A stretch of DNA of 64,000 bases from Pseudomonas silvicola (GTDB lineage Bacteria > Pseudomonadota > Gammaproteobacteria > Pseudomonadales > Pseudomonadaceae). The translations under genes and the position numbers were made by a program. Shown here one piece after another: positions 26,545 through 34,226 of the stretch (position 1 is the stretch's first letter; each line of letters starts with the position of its first letter). Under the pieces are notes generated by a model that saw nothing but the letters and a program-made list of their open reading frames with translations, had not been told where the DNA came from and ran no database searches. The stretch is taken from positions 3,512,001-3,576,000 of the forward strand of contig NZ_CP093280.1 of NCBI RefSeq assembly GCF_026651855.1, read 5' to 3'.

Positions 26545-27348
26545 ATGCAAATTGCAGAAACCGAATCGCTTTCGAGACTAATAAGCTCAATCGGCACTGA
26601 TCGCTTTGGATACTCCGTCGATGAAGCGCTCAAGCCAGAAGTGCAATTTGACATGAGCTGTGGCTTCATCTTCCGCTTCAACTGCAATGCGATTCTGGTT
26701 CATAACGGCTACAACAAGTCAGTTCCAGAGGAAACCTTGAGCGCCTATATTCGGGGGGGCTATCTACTTGATCCGTTTTATGTGGCGTGTGTGAATGGTC
26801 ATCCAGCTGGCCTATGGCGCATGTCGGAGCTGGCGCCAGACAGCTTTTTCTCCTCAGGGTTTGCTATCTCGAAAGATTTGCACCCTTGCGTATCATCAGC
26901 CGAAGGAACTAATGTAGAAGAGGTTGGTATCATTATCCCCCTGCGCCCCCAAGTGGCAGCGGTTTACTCGGTGATGCGCCACCGAAGGAATGGCTTGTTC
27001 AGCGAGTCCGAGCTTGAGTACCTTTCCAGGATGTCTCCCATCATTGCTGCGGCATTTAAACAGCATTGCAAGATCACCTACTCGCACGTTCATTCAGAGG
27101 CGGTCGACACTGGCGCAGTACTGGAAGACGCTTTCATGGACATCCTTCAAGGCCAACTCACAGACTCACAACGATATGTTGCCAAGCTTATTTTGCAGGG
27201 CCATAGCAGCTCGTCAATAGCAGCTAATCTGGAGATCTCCGAGGGAACAGTAAAGGTACACAAACACAATATCTACCAGCGTCTCGAAATCTCGTCGAAT
27301 GCCGAGCTGTTCCGCTTGTTCATCAATTACCTGGCAAAGACTTCCTGA
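26545..27348 (+). CDS. LuxR-type transcriptional regulator
   Basis: A 267-residue protein. The C-terminal HTH is at about residues 203-262 (LTDSQRYVAKLILQGHSSSSIAANLEISEGTVKVHKHNIYQRLEI), the GerE/LuxR fold. The N-terminal 190 residues form an unassigned sensor (a region like YLLDPFYVACVNGHPAGLWRMSELAPDSFF), with no receiver aspartate pattern and no recognisable autoinducer pocket. It lies 213 bases after the EutH-like gene. It likely controls the island and senses its substrate (inference). Confidence 0.8.
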   Translation: MQIAETESLSRLISSIGTDRFGYSVDEALKPEVQFDMSCGFIFRFNCNAILVHNGYNKSVPEETLSAYIRGGYLLDPFYVACVNGHPAGLWRMSELAPDSFFSSGFAISKDLHPCVSSAEGTNVEEVGIIIPLRPQVAAVYSVMRHRRNGLFSESELEYLSRMSPIIAAAFKQHCKITYSHVHSEAVDTGAVLEDAFMDILQGQLTDSQRYVAKLILQGHSSSSIAANLEISEGTVKVHKHNIYQRLEISSNAELFRLFINYLAKTS

Positions 27349-27381
27349 CTAAGTCCGCATGCGGCTGTTGTAGTCAGGAAG
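27341..27381. terminator. Hairpin between convergent regulator genes
   Basis: CTTCCTGACT (27341-27350, overlapping the luxR-type stop) pairs with AGTCAGGAAG (27372-27381). It separates the convergent LuxR- and AraC-type genes. No strong T run, so it is a probable weak bidirectional terminator. Confidence 0.5.
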
Positions 27382-27392
27382 GCTTGTGAGTT

Positions 27393-28433
27393 TCAGCCAG
27401 CTTTTCTTTTGTAGGCCCTCACACATCCAAGCCGGATCTCTTTGGATGGTGAGTGGCCGAAGAAAGCGGTATAGCACTTACTGAAGTGGCTAGGGGAAAC
27501 GAACCCACAGGCCACCGCCACCTCCAAAATCGGCAGCTCTGAGTGCTGAAGCAGGCGCCTACTTTCGATGATACGCAGCTCGGTGTAGTACCGAGCGGGA
27601 CTGGTGCAGAGTTGGTATTTAAACAGCCTCTCGATCTGCCTCGTAGATTTTCCTACGTAGTGGGCAATTTGCTCCTGACTCAAGGGTTCTTCGATATTGG
27701 CATCCATGAGACTGATGACTTCTCGCAGTGGCTCGCTCACTTTGGTGTGAACGGCTGGCGTAGTCCTCCTGAACCTAGACTCCTCGAAAGCCAGTATGTC
27801 CGTTAACCTGTCTACTAGCTTTCTTCCATGGATCCGTCCAATCCAATCCAGCATGAGCTGAAATGCCCCTGCAGGGCTCGCAGCCGACAAACGATCTCGA
27901 TCTACAACGAAGCTTTCACTCGTTATCAGACTAAACTTTGCTGTCTCGGATAACGCGGAGCGGTGCTCGGGGTGGACAGAGCATTTGTAACCGTTGAGTA
28001 GACCGGCTTCACCAGCGAACCAAATCCCATTCCATAGGCCCCCGACCGGGATGTCATGCTCAGATACCATGATTAGCGCCTCTCTGAGCGAGGCATCACT
28101 GACTAAGGGTGTCCTAAAACCTCCGCAAATGACTAGCAGGTTCAGATTACATAGGTGCACGCTATTAAGCTTGTCGGTGGGGTGAATGGGCAGTCCCAGA
28201 TCGCTGGCAACGGGATTTCCATCCAGCGTGAACGTCTTGGTGCTGAATGCACCAGGACGGATAAGATTTGCTGTGACAAGCGCATCCAAAGACTGAGTGA
28301 AAGACAGCAAAGAAAAGTTTTCCAGCAGGATAAATCCTACCCTGGCATGGGGGATAGGACTCGCTTCGACATCACTGCCGAATTGCAGGTTTAGACCCTC
28401 ACGAGGCCCACTGAATGGCCTTCTTTTTATCAT
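27393..28433 (-). CDS. AraC-family regulator with DJ-1/PfpI-like (GATase1) sensor domain
   Basis: A 346-residue protein. The start is ATG 28433, which has GGAGG five bases upstream; a longer frame lacks this. Residues about 25-190 form a DJ-1/PfpI-like domain (VGFILLENFSLLSFTQSLDALVTANLI, later LLVICGG and GGLWNGIWFAGEAGLL). The last 100 residues hold the AraC double HTH (LSQEQIAHYVGKSTRQIERLFK and ILEVAVACGFVSPSHFSKCYTAFFGHSPS). This GlxA/GbdR/CdhR type governs catabolism of glycine betaine, carnitine and arginine in Pseudomonas. That fits an island that moves a quaternary amine or amino alcohol, but this is inference. Confidence 0.85.
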   Translation of the reverse strand: MIKRRPFSGPREGLNLQFGSDVEASPIPHARVGFILLENFSLLSFTQSLDALVTANLIRPGAFSTKTFTLDGNPVASDLGLPIHPTDKLNSVHLCNLNLLVICGGFRTPLVSDASLREALIMVSEHDIPVGGLWNGIWFAGEAGLLNGYKCSVHPEHRSALSETAKFSLITSESFVVDRDRLSAASPAGAFQLMLDWIGRIHGRKLVDRLTDILAFEESRFRRTTPAVHTKVSEPLREVISLMDANIEEPLSQEQIAHYVGKSTRQIERLFKYQLCTSPARYYTELRIIESRRLLQHSELPILEVAVACGFVSPSHFSKCYTAFFGHSPSKEIRLGCVRAYKRKAG

Positions 28434-28485
28434 GCTGCCCTCCAGGTATCGCACGCTAGTACTTAAAAAATAAGCTTTGGTACAA

Positions 28486-28512
28486 GAAAAAAAGAGGCCT
28501 GAGATAGGCCTC
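28486..28512 (-). terminator. Rho-independent terminator of the SDR-oxidase operon
   Basis: On the minus strand GAGGCCT, loop ATCTC, AGGCCTC is followed directly by a run of seven T. It lies 84 bases past the flavoprotein stop and before the AraC-type start. Confidence 0.85.
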
Positions 28513-28595
28513 AAGTCCACCCCCCCCATCATCAGTAAGAGGGTGGCAAGGTGAAACACTGCTCCATCATCATGAGAGAGCTGGCAGAGCAATGT

Positions 28596-29867
28596 TTACT
28601 TGAAAAGCAGACCCAGGTGTTCGCTGAGGAATATGCCTTCCGGATCAAGCTTGCGGCGAAGCGCCAAGAAGTCGTTGGCACGTGGGTAAATGGCCTTCAC
28701 GTCCTCTCCTGTCAGGAAGTGCAGCTTCCCCCAATGTGGACGGCCACCGTACATGCGCAGGATCGCGTCAACCGCGCGCAGAAAACTCCAGTAGTCCGTT
28801 CCAGGCTCACCAGATACAGAGATCGTCACGCTGTCCTGCTCAAAGAACGGACTCAACCATGCACCATCACCCGCAGTGAAGCGATATTCAATCGGGTATG
28901 CGGCCTGTGGGAAGTCCTCCAGCATCGTCTTTCTGACGGCTCTGAGGGCATCTTTGGCATGAGCCATAGGCACTGCGTACTCCAGTTCATGGAAGTTGGG
29001 CAGGTACTCGATGGGGTATACGTCCGAGCTATACGCAACCTTCTCAAACTCGGACTCGAACGCGGGACGGTCAGTGATATCCATCACCTTGACTTCACAC
29101 ACGTCAGTGGTACGCCCGGTTGTTGAGGTAGCCGAGGTATCAGGCAAGCAGTAGTACTTATGGCTGTGCTCGTAGGGGCACCAGAAGAAGCTGAAATGGC
29201 GGTGTTTTTTGGCCAGTTCGTCGTGCTTCTCCATCACACTTTCAAAATCTTCACGCCAAATGCGTTCGTGAAGATTGAAGCTGTCTGTGACCTGTAAAGT
29301 GATCTCAGAAACAATACCCAGCGTGCCCATCGAGACGCGCCCCGCATTCAGCAGATCCGGGGTGCTTTCGTCAACTTTGATGATGCTGCCGTCGGGTTGA
29401 ATCAACTTCATTCCGACGATTGAAGACGCTAGGTTCCCCAGAGTGAGTCCCGTGCCATGTGTACCGGTCGTCAACGCACCTGCGAGAGACTGGCTGTCGA
29501 TGTCGCCCTGATTGACCATCGATAGCCCAGCAGCTTTAAGCGCCCGGCCAAACTCATTCATCGTTGTGCCAGCAGCAGCAGTGACCCGTTTGCGGTCGTA
29601 GTCGATGCTCTGCACACCCCGAATGTTGCCCAGCGTCAGATGCAGCCCATTGGTCAACGCAACCGGCGTGAACGAATGGCCAGATCCTGCCACGCGAACG
29701 TTCATGCCCTTGGAGGTAGCATCGCGCACCAATGAACAAAGCTCGTCCTCATTGGTCGGCGCACCACGGGCTGCGCGAACACAGGACTGATTACCAGCCC
29801 AGTTACGCCAGTGGGCGGAATCAAGACCAAACTCATTAATGTGCATGTTGTTGGATGATGTGCTCAC
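28596..29867 (-). CDS. FAD-linked aldonolactone/alditol oxidase-like enzyme
   Basis: A 423-residue flavoprotein starting at GTG 29867, with GCAGGAG seven bases upstream; the longer frame reads through the neighbouring SDR gene. The FAD_binding_4 domain shows VRVAGSGHSFTPVALTNG and GALTTGTHGTG. The C-terminal ALO domain shows RPHWGKLHF, the motif found in L-gulono/arabinono-1,4-lactone oxidases and bacterial alditol oxidases. It follows the SDR gene by 28 bases. No signal peptide. Such enzymes pass electrons from a sugar lactone or polyol to oxygen or a dye-like acceptor. The substrate is unknown. Confidence 0.82.
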   Translation of the reverse strand: MSTSSNNMHINEFGLDSAHWRNWAGNQSCVRAARGAPTNEDELCSLVRDATSKGMNVRVAGSGHSFTPVALTNGLHLTLGNIRGVQSIDYDRKRVTAAAGTTMNEFGRALKAAGLSMVNQGDIDSQSLAGALTTGTHGTGLTLGNLASSIVGMKLIQPDGSIIKVDESTPDLLNAGRVSMGTLGIVSEITLQVTDSFNLHERIWREDFESVMEKHDELAKKHRHFSFFWCPYEHSHKYYCLPDTSATSTTGRTTDVCEVKVMDITDRPAFESEFEKVAYSSDVYPIEYLPNFHELEYAVPMAHAKDALRAVRKTMLEDFPQAAYPIEYRFTAGDGAWLSPFFEQDSVTISVSGEPGTDYWSFLRAVDAILRMYGGRPHWGKLHFLTGEDVKAIYPRANDFLALRRKLDPEGIFLSEHLGLLFK

Positions 29868-29895
29868 GATTAACTCCTGCAACTCTTTCTTCTGA

Positions 29896-30663
29896 TTAGA
29901 TCGCGGTGTAGCCGTTGTCGGCAAACAGATGGGCTCCGTTGACGAAGCTCGCATCATCGCTTGCAAGGAAGAGCGCCGCTGTGGCCACCTCTTCTGGTTT
30001 GCACAGGCGACCCTGCGCTGCTGCAATGGCACTCTCGGTAACGTCCACGCCGTACTTCCCAAGCGTGTCGATTTCACGCAGACCATGCGCGGTCGCGATG
30101 AAGCCTGGGCAAATGGCGTTGGATCGAATCCCTCTGTCACGGAACTCTACTGCGATTGCTCGTGCGAACATGTGAGTGGCTCCTTTGCTGGTGCAGTACA
30201 GCACCTCCATTGGAGTGCCAACCACGGCAGAGATAGAGGATGTGCAAACAATGCTTCCCCCGCCTGCTTTGATCATTCCAGGAAGGACGGCTTTGGTAAC
30301 CATGAACATGCTTTTTACGTTCACAGCCATCACTCGATCCCACTCGTCCTCTGTGGTCTCCAAAAACGGGGCCGCAGAGAGAATGCCCGCGTGGTTCATC
30401 AGCACGGTGATTGATCCAAAGGCCTCTTCGACGGTCCGTACAGCATTTTTGACCTGAGCGGGGTTCGAAACGTCTGCTGGAGCGAAAATAACCGAGTACC
30501 CCGCATCGCGTAGACTTGCTGCTACAGCCTCTCCCTGGCTGCTAGGGAGGTCTACGATACCCACTTGGGCACCCTCAGAAGCAAACAGCTCAGACGCAGC
30601 TAGACCACAGCCCCCAGCTCCTCCGGTGATGAGGGCAACCTTACCTTTAAGACGTTCGCTCAT
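29896..30663 (-). CDS. Short-chain dehydrogenase/reductase
   Basis: A 255-residue classical SDR. The cofactor site is TGGAGGCGLAASE, then NHAG (NNAG-like), catalytic serine in CTSSISAVVG, and YCTSKGA (Y-x3-K). The aspartate in GIVDLPSS suggests NAD over NADP. It is first in an operon with the alditol/lactone oxidase-like gene. A TATAYC-N4-GRTATA palindrome lies about 105 bases upstream. Two dehydrogenases in line suggest stepwise oxidation of a polyol or similar alcohol, the actual substrate being unknown. Confidence 0.88.
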   Translation of the reverse strand: MSERLKGKVALITGGAGGCGLAASELFASEGAQVGIVDLPSSQGEAVAASLRDAGYSVIFAPADVSNPAQVKNAVRTVEEAFGSITVLMNHAGILSAAPFLETTEDEWDRVMAVNVKSMFMVTKAVLPGMIKAGGGSIVCTSSISAVVGTPMEVLYCTSKGATHMFARAIAVEFRDRGIRSNAICPGFIATAHGLREIDTLGKYGVDVTESAIAAAQGRLCKPEEVATAALFLASDDASFVNGAHLFADNGYTAI

Positions 30664-30767
30664 TTTTTTCTCCGGATCACGAGGGTTGCCCTCGGATCTG
30701 TTGGTTTCTTTGTTGTGTCACGGTGTTCTATCCGTGGCAGCAGCATGAATGAGGTCGAGAAGATGCA

Positions 30768-30789
30768 CCATATATCAAACGGTATATGG
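30768..30789. promoter_or_regulatory. Operator-like palindrome, island copy 3
   Basis: CCATATA and TATATGG are perfect arms around TCAAACGG. The core TATATCAAACGGTATA matches the two copies near the EutH-like and NCS1 genes. It lies 105 bases before the SDR start. Confidence 0.65.
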
Positions 30790-30985
30790 CCGGAAGGCTG
30801 CAACTGAGGCAGGCTCTCGCTGCGTGCGGGCACAGGGTCTTCGTAACAGTAAGAAAAAACCAAGACTTGCTCGGTGGAAATTCCAAATAAATCATTTCAT
30901 CTAATGTTTAAATCAATTTGGCATGTAGTATTTAAAGCTTTTGCAGGAGTGCGAGCTAAAATCTTGAAAGTAGGAGTGATTGCCA

Positions 30986-31104
30986 TGGAGGATAACGCGC
31001 GGCCTTCAAGAAATATTTATTTTAATGCCTGTGGCGCTAGAATCACTATTTCGGTGACGAGAGAAGGATGGTTTTATCGGGCAAGCGGTAGCTATTCAGA
31101 ATAG
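30986..31104 (+). CDS. Possible small protein
   Basis: Encodes 39 residues (MEDNARPSRNIYFNACGARI and onward, ending in GSYSE). AGGAG lies eight bases before the ATG. Nothing recognised. AT-rich surroundings; could be a remnant. Confidence 0.25.
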
Positions 31105-31306
31105 GGAGTTCATAACATGGGGGTTAATGGAGGAGCAAGTACTTGGAACACTGCATTACGCGGTCTGCCAAATGTCTGAAGGGGGCAAATTTCTGAGTGA
31201 TTAGGGGGGGATAGCGGTGGCGTGGTGCCCAAATTGGTCACAGCGGTTAGCCTATTCTTCCTATCAAACACGTTAGCGCAAGAGGAATGGAATCACCCAG
31301 TCGACT

Positions 31307-31330
31307 GACCGCTTCTGGCCGAAAGCGGTC
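31307..31330. repeat. Dispersed GACCGCTT palindrome
   Basis: GACCGCTT and AAGCGGTC surround CTGGCCGA. Near-copies of GACCGCTTCTGGCCGAAA occur at 20774, and related pieces at 33958-34030 and 37625-37680. Confidence 0.5.
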
Positions 31331-31531
31331 GATTACCAGATCAGCAATCTTTTCAATGCTGGCAAGAGCCAAGGATAGCCAGCTCAACTGTTTTGCATCC
31401 ATTGCACTGACCTTCAGCATCGTGGGCTGCAATCCCGCAAACGCCTCGCAAATTGAGGTGTGGGTGAGCGTTTATACGTGCTGGCTGCATGCGGTGGCGG
31501 TGGGTGAGTCGAAGAACTGCTGAAAATCATG

Positions 31532-31553
31532 AAGGAGTACAGGTGTACTCCTT
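31532..31553. other. Perfect 22-base palindrome
   Basis: AAGGAGTACA and TGTACTCCTT around GG, 45 bases beyond the stop of the small gene at 31598-31819. It may be a terminator stem for that gene or a protein-binding site. No T run follows. Confidence 0.45.
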
Positions 31554-31597
31554 GCCATCAATTGGGTGAAGGGGCTACGCGCGGAATCGCTCTGTTT

Positions 31598-31819
31598 TCA
31601 GGGCTGATTGATGTTTTCTTTGCCAAGTATTTCCAAACAAGCCCCAATCAGAGCCGATGACTCGTCTAGGCCGTTCAGGGCGCTCCGCACATTAACCGCG
31701 GCCTCACTGCCTCCGTTGTTTTCGGCCCACAACGCTAGTTCCTCCACCGCCGCGCCGAGGGCGTGATGGGCCTGCACTTGCGCCACCATCAATTTCTGCA
31801 ACATTTGAATAGCCGTCAT
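31598..31819 (-). CDS. Small hypothetical protein
   Basis: A 73-residue acidic, helical protein (MTAIQMLQKLMVAQVQAHHALGAAVEELALWAEN and onward). GGAGG lies eight bases before the ATG, so it is probably real. The central repeat-like run of small and charged residues suggests a helical hairpin. Divergent from the umuD-like gene. Function unknown. Confidence 0.6.
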   Translation of the reverse strand: MTAIQMLQKLMVAQVQAHHALGAAVEELALWAENNGGSEAAVNVRSALNGLDESSALIGACLEILGKENINQP

Positions 31820-32126
31820 TCACGTTTCCTCCAGGTTAGTCCTGAGGTTAGCAGCGGGATCTGCGGAGGTGTTTTTACGGTAAGAAACGGCGTGTAAGGC
31901 GATTTTCAGTGACCTACATACGGTGGCCGTTGCTTCCTCGCCTTACCCTAGCCTTTAGGCTAATCGATATCGGGCGTCGCTCGGTCAGAGTGACGCGCGG
32001 CTCTTCATTCCGGTCGCCGGCCAGCGAGAGCGCCCCCACCTGTCGAAATTCCTCGCCGCCAAGATTGACCCGGAGAACGAATTTACGTTTACTGTATGTA
32101 TATACAGCTTTTGCAAGGCGTTCGTT
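31820..32126. other. Promoter region of the polymerase V pair
   Basis: 307 bases between the small hypothetical gene and the umuD-like gene. It holds the LexA box at 32092-32107. No other feature seen. Confidence 0.5.
32092..32107. promoter_or_regulatory. LexA (SOS) box
   Basis: CTGTATGTATATACAG fits the CTG-N10-CAG consensus perfectly and is a near-palindrome. It lies 19 bases before the umuD-like ATG, so LexA would cover the promoter and the pair should be induced by DNA damage. Confidence 0.9.
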
Positions 32127-32561
32127 ATGAGCATCACATTCCTGGGACCGTTGGGTGAGGGCGGGGCCATGCTTCCGTTATATTCGTTCAAGGTGCCTGC
32201 CGGCTTTCCTTCACCCGCCGCCGATCATATTGAGAAGCACATCTCACTGGATGAGCTGCTGGAGATCCGCGCCCCCCATATCTACCTGGTGCGGATCTCG
32301 GGCAGCAGCATGGAGGGGGCAGGGATCTTCGACGGCGATCTGGTCGTGGTCGATCGCTCTATCACTGCCGAGCACGGCCATATCGTGATTGCCGCAGTGA
32401 ATTGCGAACCGGTGTGCAAACGCCTGTGCAAGCGGGGAGACAGCATCATCCTGATGTCCGAAAATGCCGGCTACCCCCCGCGCTACATCCTAGAGGGCGA
32501 TGAGCTGGTTGTCTGGGGCGTCGTGACTTTTAGCGTGCGCGCCCATGATCCCAAAGCCTGA
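32127..32561 (+). CDS. rulA: UmuD/RulA-like LexA-family self-cleaving protein
   Basis: A 144-residue S24 peptidase family protein. The cleavage pair A25-G26 lies in KVPAGFPSPA. Catalytic S61 is in SGSSMEGAGI and K98 in EPVCKRL. In the family, RecA-stimulated self-cleavage turns it into the active partner of the UmuC-like polymerase. The SOS box is directly upstream, and the polymerase gene overlaps its end by 17 bases. The symbol is by analogy with the Pseudomonas rulAB pair. Confidence 0.85.
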   Translation: MSITFLGPLGEGGAMLPLYSFKVPAGFPSPAADHIEKHISLDELLEIRAPHIYLVRISGSSMEGAGIFDGDLVVVDRSITAEHGHIVIAAVNCEPVCKRLCKRGDSIILMSENAGYPPRYILEGDELVVWGVVTFSVRAHDPKA

Positions 32562-33828
32562 TCCTGTCTTCGCCCTCATCGACTGCAACAGCTTTTACGC
32601 AAGCTGTGAGCGGGTGTTCAGACCTGACCTACGCAGCACGCCCATCGTGGTGCTTAGCAACAACGATGGCTGCGTCATCGCCCGTAGCGCCGACGCCAAG
32701 CCGTTCGTGAAGATGGGCGAGCCGTACTTCCAGATCAAGCAGAAGCTCAAGCAGCACGGCATAGTCGCCTTCTCCTCGAACTACGCGCTGTACGGCGACA
32801 TGAGCGAGCGGGTCATGACGGTCATCGAGTCCTTGGTTCCCCAGGTCGAGATCTACAGCATCGATGAAGCGTTCGCCGATTTGTCTGGCGTACACGGTGA
32901 CCTGGAGCAGCTTGGCCGTCAGATTCGCGCACAGGTTTACCGAAGCACCGGCATACCCGTCGGCGTGGGGATCGCCGGTACCAAGACCTTGAGCAAACTG
33001 GCCAATCACGCGGCAAAAAAGTGGCAGGCGCAAAGTGGCGGGGTGGTGGATTTACGCGATCAGGTCAAGCGCGAGTGGGTGCTGAAGAAATGCCCGGCGT
33101 CGGATGTCTGGGGCGTCGGCCGGAGGATGACAGCACACCTGGAGGGCATGGGTATCAAGAGTGCCTGGGAGCTTTCCAAGGCAGATCCGTGGATGCTGCG
33201 TAAGCGCTTCAGTGTGGTGATCGAGAAGACCGCGCGCGAGTTGGCCGGCACACCCTGCCTTGAGCTGGACGAGCCGGATCCCCCCAAGCAGGAGATCTGT
33301 TGCAGCCGGATGTTTGGCAAACGCCTGACGGATGTGGCGCCCATTAAAGAGGCAGTAGCGAGCTATATGGCGCGCGCCACAGAAAAGTTGCGGGCGCAGC
33401 AGTCGCTTTGCAAGAAGGTCCGGGTGAGCATTCGTACCGGGTTCTTCAACCCCGATGAGGCCAAGTACGCTAATGGGGTCGTCGTCGAATTGCCCTATCC
33501 CACGGACGATACCCGGCTGATGACCAGGCTTGCCGTGGAGGCGGTGGACCGTATCTACCGAACTGGTTTCAAGTACAGCAAGGCCGAGGTTCTCTTGCTG
33601 AACCTCTGCCAGAAAGGCGAATACACCGAGGACCTGTTCTCGATTTCGCAGCCGGCGGCCACCGGGAAGGTCATGGGGCTGATGGATGCCATAAACGGTC
33701 GATGGGGGCGGGGCACCATGCGGCTGGCCAGCGTGCCGACCAATCCTGATTGGGGGATGCGGCGGGAACTGATGAGCCAGAGCTTTACCACCCGCTTGGA
33801 CCAGCTTTGGACCGTAAGCTCCAAATAA
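32545..33828 (+). CDS. rulB: UmuC/RulB-like Y-family DNA polymerase
   Basis: A 427-residue Y-family polymerase, the catalytic subunit of polymerase V. Active-site residues are D13 (ALIDCNSFYASCE) and D107-E108 (YSIDEAF). The palm motif SNNDGCVIARS is at about 38-48, and the little-finger part follows. TEDLFSIS near residue 355 may be a beta-clamp contact. It overlaps the umuD-like gene, so the two are translated together. It acts in error-prone bypass of UV-type lesions. Confidence 0.92.
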   Translation: MIPKPDPVFALIDCNSFYASCERVFRPDLRSTPIVVLSNNDGCVIARSADAKPFVKMGEPYFQIKQKLKQHGIVAFSSNYALYGDMSERVMTVIESLVPQVEIYSIDEAFADLSGVHGDLEQLGRQIRAQVYRSTGIPVGVGIAGTKTLSKLANHAAKKWQAQSGGVVDLRDQVKREWVLKKCPASDVWGVGRRMTAHLEGMGIKSAWELSKADPWMLRKRFSVVIEKTARELAGTPCLELDEPDPPKQEICCSRMFGKRLTDVAPIKEAVASYMARATEKLRAQQSLCKKVRVSIRTGFFNPDEAKYANGVVVELPYPTDDTRLMTRLAVEAVDRIYRTGFKYSKAEVLLLNLCQKGEYTEDLFSISQPAATGKVMGLMDAINGRWGRGTMRLASVPTNPDWGMRRELMSQSFTTRLDQLWTVSSK

Positions 33829-34226
33829 TGATTGGACAACGTTAACAGTGGACCTTGCTGTCGAGAATGGATTTGGAAACTGGCTTCTCGTTCCGTATGG
33901 ATGGGATTCCCGTGGTGCTCTAGCTGAGAATTGCAAAACCTGTCACTACTAAAGGGAAGGGCGGCTTTCGACCCAAAGCTGCCCTTCATGAAGGACAGGA
34001 TTCGGCCGGTAGCTGCCGGTCACGACGGGCCCCATTCGCTCAAAAGTATCATTTGGAAATGGCCTTATCCTTCAGAACGGCTACAAAGCGTGAGAACGCC
34101 TACCGGTCGGATCGACAGTCATCGTTAGGTAGCTCTAATGCTGGCTCAAGGTAGGATGGCGGAAGGCTATTGCGCTTCACATCGAAGACTCGGTACATTC
34201 GATGTTAGATAACCGAGAGAGCCACC
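33829..34226. other. Intergenic stretch with degenerate repeats
   Basis: Contains pieces such as GGCTTTCGACCCAAAGCTGCCC (33962 on, shown here split: GGCTTTCGACCC, AAAGCTGCCC) and TAGCTGCCGGTCACGACGGG, typical of a dispersed Pseudomonas repeat. No gene seen. The change to AT-rich sequence begins just after it. Confidence 0.4.

Larger units (their letters stand above)
30664..31597. other. Intergenic stretch with operator and possible micro-ORFs
   Basis: Contains the island operator at 30768-30789 and a dispersed GACCGCTT repeat at 31307-31330. It also holds a small frame at 30986-31104 (39 codons, AGGAG upstream) and a 20-codon frame at 31118 (GGGAG upstream). A perfect palindrome lies at 31532-31553. 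No recognised gene. Confidence 0.4.
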
